Origin: Hydrogenophaga aromaticivorans | GTDB taxonomy: Bacteria; Pseudomonadota; Gammaproteobacteria; Burkholderiales; Burkholderiaceae_C | Assembly: GCF_013387465.1 (NCBI RefSeq) | Contig: NZ_VYGV01000003.1 | Span: 1 to 64,000 of the forward strand | Direction of reading: 5' to 3' | DNA length: 64,000 nucleotides | Part shown: piece by piece, positions 38,915-51,039 of the stretch | Layout: each line of letters starts with the position of its first letter | Numbering within the stretch: position 1 is the stretch's first letter | Program-made: the position numbers and the translations under genes | Notes under the pieces: generated by a model | Databases searched by the model: none | Seen by the model: the letters and a program-made list of their open reading frames with translations, nothing else | What the model was told of the DNA's origin: nothing

Positions 38915-39367
38915 TCAGGTGACCTGCTCTTCCATCAGCCATTCCAGCACCGGTACCGTGCCGGGCAGCACCGGTGAGCAGCGAACGGGCAAACGCTCCC
39001 AGGCAAACGCCTGGCCCTCGTGCATCTGCAACTCACCCGACCAGTCATGCACCTTGCAGAAGTGCAGCCGCACCAAGGCATGGGGATAGTCAACCAGTTT
39101 TTCGCGCCAAGGCAATGCGGCGCCGATCGTCAAACCGATCTCTTCGATCAACTCGCGGCGCAAGGCCTGCTCCACCGTTTCCCCAGCTTCCAACTTGCCG
39201 CCCGGAAACTCCCAATACCCTGCGTACACCTTGCCTTCGGGTCGGCTTGTGAGCAAGAATTCACCGCCGGGTGCGATCAACACCCCGACCGCCACGTCAA
39301 CGATGGGACGCTCGGGCGACGCGTCGCGCGTGCGTTCCGCATCCACCACCAGCACCGGATCGTTCAT
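38915..39367 (-). CDS. mutT: 8-oxo-dGTP diphosphatase-like Nudix hydrolase (MutT)
   Basis: A 150-residue Nudix protein. Nudix box GGKLEAGETVEQALRREL then IEEIGL, preceded by YAGYWEFP as in MutT. It should remove oxidised dGTP from the nucleotide pool. Linkage to yacG, zapD, coaE and secA matches the E. coli mutT region. It converges with yacG and follows the DUF815 gene by 20 bp. Confidence 0.88.
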   Translation of the reverse strand: MNDPVLVVDAERTRDASPERPIVDVAVGVLIAPGGEFLLTSRPEGKVYAGYWEFPGGKLEAGETVEQALRRELIEEIGLTIGAALPWREKLVDYPHALVRLHFCKVHDWSGELQMHEGQAFAWERLPVRCSPVLPGTVPVLEWLMEEQVT

Positions 39368-39387
39368 GGTTTTGGCCCGGGCACCGG

Positions 39388-40269
39388 TCAGGTATTTCCT
39401 GCGGCATGGGTGCCCGCATAGTCGCGGGCAAACTGGTAGGCCACGCGGCCACTGCGGGACCCGCGCTCCAGTGCCCAGACCAGCGCTTGAGGCCGTGCCG
39501 CCTCAGTGTCAGTGGGCGAAATGCCGAACGCTGAAAGCCACTGAGCCACGATGCTCAGGTACTCGTCCTGACTGAACGGGTAGAAGCTCACCCAGAGACC
39601 AAAGCGCTCGGACAGAGAAATCTTTTCTTCCACCACCTCGCCCGGATGCACTTCACCATCGGGTGTGTGCGTGTAGCTGAGGTTTTCCTTCATGTACTCG
39701 GGCAGCAGGTGGCGGCGGTTGCTGGTGGCGTAGATCAGGACGTTCTGCCCGGCGGCAGATACCGAACCATCCAGAATCGACTTGAGCGCCTTGTAGCCGG
39801 GCTCCCCATCTTCGAAGCTGAGGTCATCGCAAAACACGATGAAGCGCTCGGGACAATCGGCCACCACATCGACGATGTCGGGCAGATCCACCAGATCGGC
39901 TTTGTCCACCTCGATCAGTCGAAGGCCCTGGCCCGCATACTCATTGAGACAGGCCTTGACCAGCGACGACTTGCCGGTGCCACGCGCCCCGGTCAGCAAC
40001 ACGTTGTTGGCTGGCAGGCCTTTCACGAATTGCAGGGTGTTTCGCTGAATCTTGTCTTTCTGGCCGTCAATTTCCTGGAGATCGTCCAGGCGCATGTGGG
40101 CCACATGCCGCACCGGCTCCAGCACACCGTGGCCACCGCTGCGTTTGCGGTAGCGGTAGGCCACCGAGGCCTTCCAGTCCGGCGCACCCAGCGGTTGGGG
40201 CAGTACCGTTTCGATGCGGGTGATCAGCTGTTCGGCCCGTTCGATCAGGCGTTCAAATTTTTCGTTCAT
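39388..40269 (-). CDS. DUF815 family ATP-binding protein
   Basis: A 293-residue P-loop ATPase. Walker A LLTGARGTGKSSLVKA (about 90-105), Walker B RFIVFCDDLSFEDGE (about 142-156), a sensor-like LIYATSNRRHLLP and ERFGLWVSFYPFSQDEYL, all conserved in DUF815. The fold is AAA+/ORC-like. It is common between mutT and argJ in betaproteobacteria. Its substrate is unknown. Confidence 0.85.
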   Translation of the reverse strand: MNEKFERLIERAEQLITRIETVLPQPLGAPDWKASVAYRYRKRSGGHGVLEPVRHVAHMRLDDLQEIDGQKDKIQRNTLQFVKGLPANNVLLTGARGTGKSSLVKACLNEYAGQGLRLIEVDKADLVDLPDIVDVVADCPERFIVFCDDLSFEDGEPGYKALKSILDGSVSAAGQNVLIYATSNRRHLLPEYMKENLSYTHTPDGEVHPGEVVEEKISLSERFGLWVSFYPFSQDEYLSIVAQWLSAFGISPTDTEAARPQALVWALERGSRSGRVAYQFARDYAGTHAAGNT

Positions 40270-40316
40270 CGCAAGCCCTCAGCGCACAAGGAAACCTTCC
40301 AGAGACATCGCAGAAC

Positions 40317-40380
40317 CGGCCTTGCCGGGCTGCAGATGTCGCCCCCTGAGGGGGCCCGCGTACAGCGCGGCGGGAGAGGG
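40317..40380. repeat. Intergenic hairpin repeat, copy 1 (after argJ)
   Basis: GC-rich element directly after the argJ stop codon, with the palindrome GCCCCC-TGA-GGGGGC at 40341-40355. It is alignable with the sequence after secA (copy 2), including the shared CCGCG/GCGCGG and GGCCTTGCC-like flanks. It may be a REP-like repeat or act as an mRNA 3' hairpin. Confidence 0.6.
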
Positions 40381-41628
40381 TCAAGATCTGTAGTCGGCGT
40401 TGATCGTCACGTAATCGTGGCTGAAGTCGCACGTCCAGACCGTCTCCACCGCCGTCCCGCGGCCGAGACCAATGCGGACCAGGATCTCGGCTCCCTTCAT
40501 CACACGCTGGCCGTCTTCCTCGCGGTAGTCCGGATGGCGACCGCCCGCCGTGACCACGTGCACGTCACCCAGGTGCAGCTCGATCCGGGTGGCATCCAGA
40601 TCGGCAATGCCGGCGTACCCGACCGCCGCCAGGATGCGACCAAGATTCGGATCACTGGCAAAAAAGGCCGTCTTGACCAACGGCGAATGGGCCACCGCAT
40701 AAGCGACCTGCAGACATTCGGCCGATGAGCCCCCACCCTCCACCCGCACGGTGATGAACTTGGTTGCGCCTTCGCCATCTCGCACGATGGCGTGGGCCAG
40801 AAACTGGGCCACCTCGGTCATTGCAACCAGCAAGGCCTGCCCCTCGGGGCTGTCCAGCGAAGTTACCAAGGCATTGCCGGCCTGGCCCGTGGCCACCACC
40901 ACGAAGGAATCGTTGGTGGAGGTGTCTCCATCCACCGTCACGCGATTGAACGAACTGTCGGCCAAGCGCTTGGCCAGCGAGTTCATCAAGGCAGGCGCCA
41001 CGGCTGCGTCGGTGGCCACGTAGCCCAGCATGGTCGCCATGTTGGGCCGGATCATGCCGGCGCCCTTGGCAATGCCGCTCACCGTCACGGTCTTGCCACC
41101 CACCACAGTCTGACGGCTGATGGCTTTGGGCTGGGTGTCGGTGGTCATGATCCCCTCAGCCGCCTTGAGCCATTGCGAACCGGTGGCACCCTCCGCGCCA
41201 CCAGCATCCGACAACGCAGCAGGCAGTCCGGCCAGCAGACGGTCCAGAGGCAAGGGCTCCATGATCACGCCGGTGGAAAAGGGCAGCACCTGCTCGTGCG
41301 GCACGCCCAGAGCCAGCGCCAGGGCGTTGGCGGTCTGGCGCGCGTTCTGCAGCCCCGGCTCCCCCGTCCCGGCATTGGCGTTGCCCGTGTTGATGACCAT
41401 GGCACGGATGCCCTGCCCCGCCGCCAAGTGATCCCGACACACCTGGACTGGCGCCGCTGCGTAGCGGTTTTGCGTGAAAACAGCGCCAACTGCAGAGCCC
41501 TCATCCAGGAGAAACACAGTCAGGTCTTTGCGATTGGCCTTGCGGATCCCCGCTTCGGCGACGCCAATGCGCACACCGGCAACCGGCAACAGATCCTCGG
41601 CTTGGGGTGCGGTGTAGTTCACAGCCAT
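40381..41628 (-). CDS. argJ: Bifunctional ornithine acetyltransferase / N-acetylglutamate synthase ArgJ
   Basis: A 415-residue ArgJ. It has [14 protein letters not shown], the self-cleavage region [20 protein letters not shown] (cleavage between Ala and Thr of MATML yields alpha and beta chains) and the C-terminal [17 protein letters not shown]. It recycles acetyl groups in arginine synthesis. ATG 41628 (MAVNYTAP) is the family start; a frame extending upstream runs into repeat sequence. Repeat elements flank it on both sides. Confidence 0.96.
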   Translation of the reverse strand: MAVNYTAPQAEDLLPVAGVRIGVAEAGIRKANRKDLTVFLLDEGSAVGAVFTQNRYAAAPVQVCRDHLAAGQGIRAMVINTGNANAGTGEPGLQNARQTANALALALGVPHEQVLPFSTGVIMEPLPLDRLLAGLPAALSDAGGAEGATGSQWLKAAEGIMTTDTQPKAISRQTVVGGKTVTVSGIAKGAGMIRPNMATMLGYVATDAAVAPALMNSLAKRLADSSFNRVTVDGDTSTNDSFVVVATGQAGNALVTSLDSPEGQALLVAMTEVAQFLAHAIVRDGEGATKFITVRVEGGGSSAECLQVAYAVAHSPLVKTAFFASDPNLGRILAAVGYAGIADLDATRIELHLGDVHVVTAGGRHPDYREEDGQRVMKGAEILVRIGLGRGTAVETVWTCDFSHDYVTINADYRS

Positions 41629-41689
41629 GGCAACAGACTCCAGATTGAGAAACGCAAAGATCGAAGGGTATTCACGCCAGAACCCCAAG

Positions 41690-41755
41690 GCACTGGCTTG
41701 GCCAGGCCGCGGGCCGCTGTCCCCCTGAGAGGGGGCGTCAGCCGCGCAAGGGGGA
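41690..41755. repeat. Intergenic hairpin repeat, copy 2 (after secA)
   Basis: GC-rich element directly after the secA stop codon, with CCCCCT-GAG-AGGGGG at 41721-41735. It resembles copy 1 in position, orientation and sequence. No T tract follows, so it is not a classical terminator. Confidence 0.6.
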
Positions 41756-44515
<2,760 letters not shown>

Positions 44516-44684
44516 ACATGCGGGCCTGCACCGACAACGTGCCAAGACGTGCCGGACAGGCAAAAGGGAATCGGAGGGCTCTTGCCAGCGGTTGCTGCAC
44601 AAAGGCGGTAAACCCCTGATGTGCCTGCAAATGCTGCTCTTTCAAGAGCAAAGTGGGGATTTTAACTGGCGCACCAAGGCGCAC

Positions 44685-45635
44685 TCACTGCTTGCGCGGA
44701 CCTCTCGGTGCCAGCTGCGCTGCCGCGAGGTTTTCGCCTGCGTCCAGGAAACGCCTGGGATCTTGCACAACCCCTGATACCCAGACCTCAAAATGCAGAT
44801 GAGGTCCTGTCGATCGCCCGGTGGAGCCAACCTCTGCGATCTTCTGCCCCCGCTTGACGATATCGCCCTTCCTGACCAAGACGCGGGAGGAATGTGCGTA
44901 GCGGGTGATCAGATCGTTGCCGTGATCGATTTCCACCATGTTCCCATACGCAGGGTGGACCTCCTGCACCACCACCACACCGCCTGCTGCAGCGAGGATC
45001 GGGGTTCCCGTGTCCGCGGGAAAATCCAGTCCCGTGTGCATGGCCGAACGCCCGGTGATGGGATCAATGCGGAAACCGAACGGAGAACCCACCTGGCCCC
45101 CCTGCACAGGCTCCTCGGTGGGCACCATGGTGCGCAGAATCTTCTGATCAAACAGGCGGGATTCCACTACGGTCAACCAATCGACTCTCGAACCGGTGTT
45201 GCGATCGAGCTGGTCCATGGCCGCCATCAGTTCATCGACTGTCAGATCACGACCGCCCACCAGCGCACCCCCTGAACCCGCGGGAAGCTTGAATTCCTGG
45301 GGATTGATGCCCGCCAGGCCCGCCACACGCTCGCCTAGCGATTCAATTTGCACCATGCGGCCTTGCATCTCGCCCAGCTTGCGCGCCATCGCATCCAGGT
45401 TCTCGCGCATGTAGAGTTCCTTGGAGTCGAGTTCGCCTTGTGTCACCAGACGCGCCACAGAACCAAAACCGGGCCAGCCCTGGCGAACACCTTCCAGAAA
45501 GACCCAGTGGTAAGCAGCCACCGCGCCCAGCATCATCAAGAGGGATGCGAACGCCCCCATGGCAACCAGTCTGATACCGTTCAGGTGCAACGCCCGACTC
45601 TTGGCGAGCCAGGCATCCGTGATAATGATGTGCAC
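44685..45635 (-). CDS. M23 family murein endopeptidase
   Basis: A 316-residue protein. One N-terminal membrane anchor (about 22-44), a coiled-coil region (about 68-108), then the M23/LytM domain (about 190-300) with both zinc motifs: HTGLDFPADTG (His and Asp) and GPHLHFEVW (HxH). The intact metal ligands indicate an active peptidoglycan endopeptidase in the periplasm. It is divergent from dciA and lies just upstream of secA on the same strand. Confidence 0.92.
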   Translation of the reverse strand: MHIIITDAWLAKSRALHLNGIRLVAMGAFASLLMMLGAVAAYHWVFLEGVRQGWPGFGSVARLVTQGELDSKELYMRENLDAMARKLGEMQGRMVQIESLGERVAGLAGINPQEFKLPAGSGGALVGGRDLTVDELMAAMDQLDRNTGSRVDWLTVVESRLFDQKILRTMVPTEEPVQGGQVGSPFGFRIDPITGRSAMHTGLDFPADTGTPILAAAGGVVVVQEVHPAYGNMVEIDHGNDLITRYAHSSRVLVRKGDIVKRGQKIAEVGSTGRSTGPHLHFEVWVSGVVQDPRRFLDAGENLAAAQLAPRGPRKQ

Positions 45636-45680
45636 GTTTCAAACCTTTCTGACGGTAACGGGTCAGCCCCGAGATACCCC

Positions 45681-45995
45681 ATGCCCGAACACCGATTTCA
45701 GACCCAGTTCAGCCTGGAGCAAGCGGCCAGTGCCGCCCCCACGCTGGCCGCATTGCGCGAACGAATCCGCGAATCCCAACAGTGCCTGGAACAGATCCAG
45801 CACCTGATTCCGGCTGCACTGCGGCGTCAGGTTCAGGCCGGCCCCATACATGAAACCGAATGGTGTCTGCTGGTCAGCAGCGCCGCCGCCTCAACCAAAT
45901 TGCGCCAGTTGCTTCCTACCCTGCAGCAGACCCTCACGCACCAAGGTGCGCGCGTCAGCAGTATTCGAATCAAGGTACAGACACCTCAACGCTGA
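45681..45995 (+). CDS. DUF721/DciA-like protein (putative helicase-loading factor)
   Basis: A 104-residue protein with the DUF721 core (LEQIQHLIPAALRRQVQAG, then WCLLVSSAAASTKLRQLLPT). DciA proteins load the replicative helicase DnaB in most bacteria that lack DnaC. The short length and position beside the secA region are common in betaproteobacteria. ATG 45681 (MPEHRFQT) was chosen; the long upstream frame is antisense to the M23 gene. Assignment is by pattern only. Confidence 0.75.
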   Translation: MPEHRFQTQFSLEQAASAAPTLAALRERIRESQQCLEQIQHLIPAALRRQVQAGPIHETEWCLLVSSAAASTKLRQLLPTLQQTLTHQGARVSSIRIKVQTPQR

Positions 45996-46052
45996 ATCGT
46001 GCGCAGAGAGTAGCCCTGTCTCGCAACACCGAAACCCGAACACCCTTCAAAA

Positions 46053-46128
46053 TGGTGCCGCTTGTCTGACTCGAACAGACGACCTATCGCTTACAAGGCG
46101 AGTGCTCTACCAACTGAGCTAAAGCGGC
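46053..46128 (-). tRNA. tRNA-Thr (anticodon TGT)
   Basis: A 76-nt cloverleaf with encoded CCA. Acceptor GCCGCTT pairs with AAGCGGC. The D arm has AGCTCAGTTGGTAGAGC, the anticodon loop CTTGTAA gives TGT, and the T arm has CTGTTCGAGTCAG. It lies between the dciA-like gene and sspB. No sign of an integrated element is seen. Confidence 0.95.
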
Positions 46129-46147
46129 GGGTATTCAGCTGTTGATT

Positions 46148-46669
46148 TTACTTGACCCGTTTGAGCGTCGGACGCCCACCACCCTGGTTAGGACCACGGG
46201 GTGGCGGTTCATCCGTCGCCGCAGATGTGGCCTCTGCCGTTTGATCACTGGGCACCGCGCGCAGATTGGCCCGCTCGGCGTCTTCGCTTCGAACAGGCGC
46301 CAACACCGCTTCCGAAGACGGAAGGCCGGCAAAGCTGCCCGCAGCGGGTGCAGGAAACGCCATGCCTTGTCCATTTTCGCGCGCATAGATCGCAACAACG
46401 TGATCGATGGGAACCACGATCTCCCGCGCAACGCCACCAAACCGGGCCTTGAACTCGATGAACTCATTGCCCAAGCGCAACGAGCTGGTCGCGTCGAAAC
46501 TCACATTGAGGACGATTTCGCCATTCTTCACAAACTCCATCGGTACCCTCACAGACCCATCCACCTGGACGGCGATGTAGGGTGAAAACCCGTTATCGAC
46601 ACACCACTCGTGCAACGCGCGGATGAGGTAAGGACGGGTGGAAGGGCTGTCCTGATCAGGGAGGCTCAT
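46148..46669 (-). CDS. sspB: ClpXP specificity-enhancing factor SspB
   Basis: A 173-residue adaptor. The folded domain (about 8-110) has RPYLIRALHEWCVDNGFSPY, VPMEFVKNGEIVLN and FGGVAREIVVPIDHVVAIYA. A flexible Pro/Ser-rich linker ends in PTLKRVK, the C-terminal ClpX-binding tail. It delivers ssrA-tagged proteins to ClpXP. It follows sspA after 55 bp in the usual petABC-sspA-sspB order. Confidence 0.95.
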   Translation of the reverse strand: MSLPDQDSPSTRPYLIRALHEWCVDNGFSPYIAVQVDGSVRVPMEFVKNGEIVLNVSFDATSSLRLGNEFIEFKARFGGVAREIVVPIDHVVAIYARENGQGMAFPAPAAGSFAGLPSSEAVLAPVRSEDAERANLRAVPSDQTAEATSAATDEPPPRGPNQGGGRPTLKRVK

Positions 46670-46724
46670 GGATGTATGAAGGTCTGTCTCGTCAACAGGC
46701 CATGGCGAAAGCCGCCACGACCCA

Positions 46725-47336
46725 TCACTTGCGCATGACCTTTTCAGATGGCGTCAGTGCTTCAATGTAGGCCGGGCGCGAAAAAATCCGTTCGGAGTAC
46801 TTGAGCAGCGGCGCTGCATTCTTGCTCAGTTCGATGCCATAGAAGTCCAGACGCCAGAGCAACGGCGCGATGGCCACATCGAGCATTGAGAAGTTGTCAC
46901 CCAGCATGAACTTGTTCTTCAGGAACACTGGCGCGAGCTGGGTCAGGCGGTCACGGATGTGGGCTCGTGCCTTTTCCAGCGCCTTGTCGTTGCCTTTCGT
47001 GCTGCGAGATTCCAGCACGGACACATGGGCAAACAGCTCCTTCTCGAAGTTCAGCAAAAACAGCCGCACGCGTGCACGATCCACCGGGTCACCGGGCATC
47101 AGCTGGGGGTGGGGGAAGCGCTCATCAATGTACTCGTTGATGATGTTCGATTCGTACAGGATCAGGTCACGCTCAACCAGAATGGGCACCTGGCCATAGG
47201 GGTTCATGACGCTGATGTCTTCGGGCTTGTTGTACAGGTCCACATCGCGGATCTCGAAATCCATGCCCTTCTCAAACAGGACAAAGCGGCAGCGGTGGGA
47301 ATAGGGACAAGTCGTGCCCGAATACAAAACCATCAT
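46725..47336 (-). CDS. sspA: Stringent starvation protein A (GST-like)
   Basis: A 203-residue GST-fold protein: thioredoxin-like N-domain (MMVLYSGTTCPYSHRCRFVL, PYGQVPILVERDLILYESNI) and an all-helical C-domain. E. coli SspA binds RNA polymerase and affects acid and starvation responses. ATG 47336 has a strong AAGGAG 8 nt upstream; ATG 47333 is the alternative. It follows the petABC genes. Confidence 0.93.
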   Translation of the reverse strand: MMVLYSGTTCPYSHRCRFVLFEKGMDFEIRDVDLYNKPEDISVMNPYGQVPILVERDLILYESNIINEYIDERFPHPQLMPGDPVDRARVRLFLLNFEKELFAHVSVLESRSTKGNDKALEKARAHIRDRLTQLAPVFLKNKFMLGDNFSMLDVAIAPLLWRLDFYGIELSKNAAPLLKYSERIFSRPAYIEALTPSEKVMRK

Positions 47337-47457
47337 AGAGGAGTCTCCTTAATGCAAAAACAGTGGCCGACCTGACCGCTCGTGTGCGGCAACAGGCCAA
47401 CCACTGTGGATTTTCAGGCCATTCGGATCAAACCGGAAGCCCGAAGCGGTGCGTGAG

Positions 47458-48216
47458 TTACTTAACGTCTTTCCAGAAAGAGGCATTCAGACGCCATGCC
47501 ACCACGGTGAACAGCGCCAGAAAGAGCATCACCCAGACGCCCAGGCGCACCCGGGTATTTTGGGCTGGTTCGCCCATCCATTGCAGGTAGGCCACCAGAT
47601 CGCCCACATTCTGATCGTATTCAGCTGCGCTCAAGGTACCCGCTTTGCCCGGCTCCCAACCCTTGAGGACGTCCACTTCGTGACCATGGCTGGTTACCTT
47701 TTCCATGACGGGCTTGCGCTCGCCCTGAAGCTCCCAGAGCGGATGGGGCATACCGATGTTCGGAAACACCAGGTTGTTCCAGCCAGTGGGCTTGGTTTCG
47801 TCGCGGTAATAGCTGCGCAGCAGGGTGTAGAGGTAGTCCGCACCGGAATAACCAGCACCGGAACGCGAGCGCGCGATCACGGTCAGGTCGGGCGGATTGG
47901 CACCGAACCACTCTTTCGCTTGGCGGGGATCGATCGAGGCCTTCATCGTGTCACCGATCTTGTCGGTGGCGAAAGTCAGGTTCTCCGCGATCTGTTTGTC
48001 GGTCAGGCCAATGTCGCGCAGCCGGTTGTAGCGCATGAAGGCCGCCGAATGGCAGCTCAGGCAGTAGTTGACAAAGATCTTGGCGCCGTTTTGCAGCGCG
48101 GCCACGTCGTTGGTTCGGTTGGGCGCCTTTTCAATTGGCACGCCAAAACCGCCTGCAGCCAGTGCGCTGGTCGAAAGCCCCAGAGCCAGTGCAAAGCCCA
48201 GAAGGATTTTTTTCAT
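47458..48216 (-). CDS. petC: Cytochrome c1 of the bc1 complex
   Basis: A 252-residue precursor. It has a signal peptide (MKKILLGFALALGLSTSALA), the haem c site CLSCH (in VNYCLSCHSAAFMRYN), a distal Met ligand candidate in the following domain, and one C-terminal membrane helix (about 225-243). It passes electrons from the Rieske centre to soluble cytochrome c. It is the last of petA-petB-petC, 31 bp after petB. Confidence 0.96.
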   Translation of the reverse strand: MKKILLGFALALGLSTSALAAGGFGVPIEKAPNRTNDVAALQNGAKIFVNYCLSCHSAAFMRYNRLRDIGLTDKQIAENLTFATDKIGDTMKASIDPRQAKEWFGANPPDLTVIARSRSGAGYSGADYLYTLLRSYYRDETKPTGWNNLVFPNIGMPHPLWELQGERKPVMEKVTSHGHEVDVLKGWEPGKAGTLSAAEYDQNVGDLVAYLQWMGEPAQNTRVRLGVWVMLFLALFTVVAWRLNASFWKDVK

Positions 48217-48247
48217 TTGCTTGATTCTCCGCTTGTGCTGGTGTGTC

Positions 48248-49657
48248 TCAGTGAGGCTTGAAGTTGATCCGGCTCGGCACCGGCTTGAACTCGCCGAGCC
48301 GACTCCACCAGGGCATCAGCAGGAAGAAGCCAAAGTAGAACAGGGTACCGACCTGCGAAACACGCTCACCCACGGGCGACGGCGGCAACACACCCAGGTA
48401 GCCCAGGATCAGGAAGTTGATGACGAACACGGCATACAACCACTTGTTCCAGTTCGGGCGGTAGCGGATCGACTTGACGGGGCTGTTGTCCAGCCAAGGC
48501 AGGAAGAACAGGATGATCACGGCGCCACCCATGGCGACCACACCCCAGAACTTGGCATCAATGGCCATCATCAGCGCCACGAGCACCACGGCACCACCCA
48601 CCACAGCGCCCTTCATGATGAGGCTGAGTTTGGCTTTCGCCACGCCCAGCAACGCGCCCAGCAACACACAGGCGATCAGGGCATACATCATTTCACTGGT
48701 GATCGCACGCAGCATCGAATAGAACGGCGTGAAGTACCAGACCGGCGCAATGTGCAGCGGCGTCACCAGCGGATCGGCCGGGATGAAGTTGTTGAACTCC
48801 AGGAAGTAGCCGCCGAACTCGGGCGCAAAGAACACGATCGCCGAGAACACCATCAGGAACAACGACACGCCAAAGATGTCGTGCACGCTGTAATAGGGGT
48901 GGAAGGGAATGCCATCGACCGGATGACCATGGGCGTCTCTCGGCGCGCCGGGGCCCTTGATCTCTACGCCGTCCGGGTTGTTGGAACCCACTTCGTGCAG
49001 CGCAATGATGTGCGCCACCACCAAGCCCAGCAGCACCAGCGGCACGGCGATCACGTGGAAGCTGAAGAAGCGGTTGAGCGTGGCATCACCGACCACAAAG
49101 TCACCGCGGATCAGCAGAGCCAGATCGGGACCAACAAAAGGGATGGCCGAGAACAGGTTCACGATCACCTGGGCGCCCCAGTAGGACATCTGGCCCCAGG
49201 GCAGCAGGTAACCCATGAACGCTTCAGCCATCAGCACCAGGAAGATGGCGCAACCGAACACCCAAACCAGTTCACGTGGCTTGCGGTACGAGCCGTAAAT
49301 CAGGCCCCGGTACATGTGCAGGTAGACCACGATGAAGAACGCCGATGCGCCCGTGGAGTGCATGTAGCGGATCAACCAGCCCCAGGGCACGTCGCGCATG
49401 ATGTACTCGACCGAGGCGAACGCGAGGTTGGCATCGGGCTTGTAGTGCATCACCAGGAAGATGCCGGTGACGATCTGGATCACCAGCACCAGCAGGGCCA
49501 GCGAGCCAAAGATGTACCACCAGTTGAAGTTTTTTGGTGCGTAGTACTCGGCCATGTGCTCATTGAAGAGCTTGGACAGCGGGAACCGGTTATCGACCCA
49601 GTTCAGTGCTTTCTGGCCCAGCGGGGCGTCGGGGGAAATTTCTTTGAATTCAGCCAT
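48248..49657 (-). CDS. petB: Cytochrome b of the bc1 complex
   Basis: A 469-residue membrane protein. Multiple hydrophobic helices carry the haem b ligands (HYKPDANLAF, MHSTGASAFFIVVYLHMYRG, RFFSFHVIAVPLVLLGLVVAH). The quinol-site PEW-type motif is replaced by the PVWYF context found in many proteobacteria. Longer than mitochondrial cytochrome b (about 380) because of C-terminal helices, which is usual for betaproteobacteria. It is the quinol-oxidising core of complex III. Confidence 0.96.
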   Translation of the reverse strand: MAEFKEISPDAPLGQKALNWVDNRFPLSKLFNEHMAEYYAPKNFNWWYIFGSLALLVLVIQIVTGIFLVMHYKPDANLAFASVEYIMRDVPWGWLIRYMHSTGASAFFIVVYLHMYRGLIYGSYRKPRELVWVFGCAIFLVLMAEAFMGYLLPWGQMSYWGAQVIVNLFSAIPFVGPDLALLIRGDFVVGDATLNRFFSFHVIAVPLVLLGLVVAHIIALHEVGSNNPDGVEIKGPGAPRDAHGHPVDGIPFHPYYSVHDIFGVSLFLMVFSAIVFFAPEFGGYFLEFNNFIPADPLVTPLHIAPVWYFTPFYSMLRAITSEMMYALIACVLLGALLGVAKAKLSLIMKGAVVGGAVVLVALMMAIDAKFWGVVAMGGAVIILFFLPWLDNSPVKSIRYRPNWNKWLYAVFVINFLILGYLGVLPPSPVGERVSQVGTLFYFGFFLLMPWWSRLGEFKPVPSRINFKPH

Positions 49658-49693
49658 GGATTGCCTCTGTGGTCGGTTGCCTGCGGGTGCCGG

Positions 49694-50299
49694 TCAGGCC
49701 TTTTCTTCGCCAATCAGCAGCGTCGTGTCTGAAAGGTAGTAGTGGGGCGGCACTTCCAGGTTGTCAGGGGCCGGCTTGTTCTTGAACACGCGACCGGCCA
49801 CGTCGAAAGTGGAACCATGACAGGCACACAGGAAGCCGCCAACCCAGTCGTCCGGCAGCGATGGCTGCGGGCCGGGCGTGAGCTTGTCGCCGGGCGAGCA
49901 GCCCAAGTGGGTGCAGATGCCGACACCGACAAAGACCTCGGGCTTGATCGAGCGGTGACGGTTCAGCGCGTACGCGGGTGTCGGAACCGACTTGCGCTCG
50001 GAATTGGGATCGGCCAGCTGCGGCTCGATTTTCTCCAGATCGGCCAGCTGCTTTTCGCTGCGACGCATGATCCAGACCGGCTTGCCGCGCCATTCGGCCA
50101 CCATCTTGGTGCCGGGCGCCAGGCCGGAAATATCCACTTCAACAGCCGCCCCTGCCGCCTTGGCTCGTTCGGAAGGCTGAAACGTGCTCACAAAAGGAAC
50201 GGCGACGGCAGCTGCTCCCACACCACCCATGGCGCAGGATGTGATCAGCCACGTGCGGCGGCTGTTGTCCACAGTCGCATCAACGGTTGCTTCACTCAT
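49694..50299 (-). CDS. petA: Rieske iron-sulfur subunit of the bc1 complex
   Basis: A 201-residue protein. A twin-arginine-like N-terminal anchor (SRRTWLITSCAMGGVGAA), then the Rieske domain with both cluster boxes CTHLGCSPG and CACHGSTFDVAGRV. The family is exported by the Tat system with its cluster bound; tatABC lies 5 kb downstream. It opens petABC and is divergent from mscL across a 251-bp gap. Confidence 0.97.
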   Translation of the reverse strand: MSEATVDATVDNSRRTWLITSCAMGGVGAAAVAVPFVSTFQPSERAKAAGAAVEVDISGLAPGTKMVAEWRGKPVWIMRRSEKQLADLEKIEPQLADPNSERKSVPTPAYALNRHRSIKPEVFVGVGICTHLGCSPGDKLTPGPQPSLPDDWVGGFLCACHGSTFDVAGRVFKNKPAPDNLEVPPHYYLSDTTLLIGEEKA

Positions 50300-50550
50300 G
50301 AGGATCTTTCAATGACGGTTCGTGACGGAAATACTAGGGGCAACCCTGCATTGTACCGGAGCGTAACAAGGCCATTTTTGGCTGCCCAAGGCACTTCGCG
50401 CCGTATTGTGGCTTCGCGCCGGAACCCGGCTGTTGACCTGAGTCAGTGGTTGGAATTGAAGGACCAGCACTTAAGCGCCCCATGGGAAAATGATTTCGCT
50501 GGCACAGGAAGTGGCCAGGCTGTTGTTCAACCATCTTCAGAGGTATCGGC
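50300..50550. promoter_or_regulatory. Divergent intergenic region petA/mscL
   Basis: A 251-bp gap that must carry promoters for petABC (-) and mscL (+). A TACAAT box is present on the minus strand near 50350, without a convincing -35. Upstream of mscL the Shine-Dalgarno-like AGAGG is visible. No other element is recognised. Confidence 0.35.
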
Positions 50551-50979
50551 ATGGGCATGATGCAGGAATTCAAGGAGTTTGCCGTCAAAGGCAACGTGAT
50601 CGACTTGGCGGTCGGCGTGATCATTGGTGGCGCGTTTGGCAAGATCGTCGGCTCCCTGGTGGAAGACGTGATCATGCCCATCGTGGGGTCCATCTTCGGC
50701 AAACTGGATTTCACAAATCTCTACGTCGCCTTGGGCACGGTGCCTGAAGGGACAGCACCCACACTGGCTGCGCTCAAGGAGGCGGGCGTGCCTACCCTGG
50801 CCTATGGAAACTTCATCACCGTCGCCATCAACTTCTTGATTCTTGCGTTCATCATTTTCGTGATGGTCAAACAGATCAACCGTTTGAAGCGTGACGAACC
50901 AGCTGCGCCAGCAGCACCTGCACCCACCCCCGAAGAGGTGGTGTTGCTGCGCGAGATCCGCGACAGCCTGCGCAAGTAA
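50551..50979 (+). CDS. mscL: Large-conductance mechanosensitive channel MscL
   Basis: A 142-residue channel. It begins [20 protein letters not shown], with TM1 [20 protein letters not shown], a periplasmic loop and TM2 (about 88-110, [20 protein letters not shown]), then a C-terminal helix bundle ([15 protein letters not shown]). It releases solutes on hypo-osmotic shock. It converges with pdxA over a shared terminator. Confidence 0.97.
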   Translation: MGMMQEFKEFAVKGNVIDLAVGVIIGGAFGKIVGSLVEDVIMPIVGSIFGKLDFTNLYVALGTVPEGTAPTLAALKEAGVPTLAYGNFITVAINFLILAFIIFVMVKQINRLKRDEPAAPAAPAPTPEEVVLLREIRDSLRK

Positions 50980-51000
50980 ACGTCCGCGGGGAAACACAAA

Positions 51001-51039
51001 AGAGAGAAGCCGCGTCAACGCGGCTTCTCTCTTTTTTTA
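51001..51039. terminator. Strong bidirectional terminator between mscL and pdxA
   Basis: A 14-bp perfect stem, AGAGAGAAGCCGCG (51001-51014) and CGCGGCTTCTCTCT (51019-51032), with loop TCAA and a run of seven T residues. On the minus strand it is followed by TTTGTGTTT, so it can end both mscL and pdxA transcripts. Confidence 0.9.
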
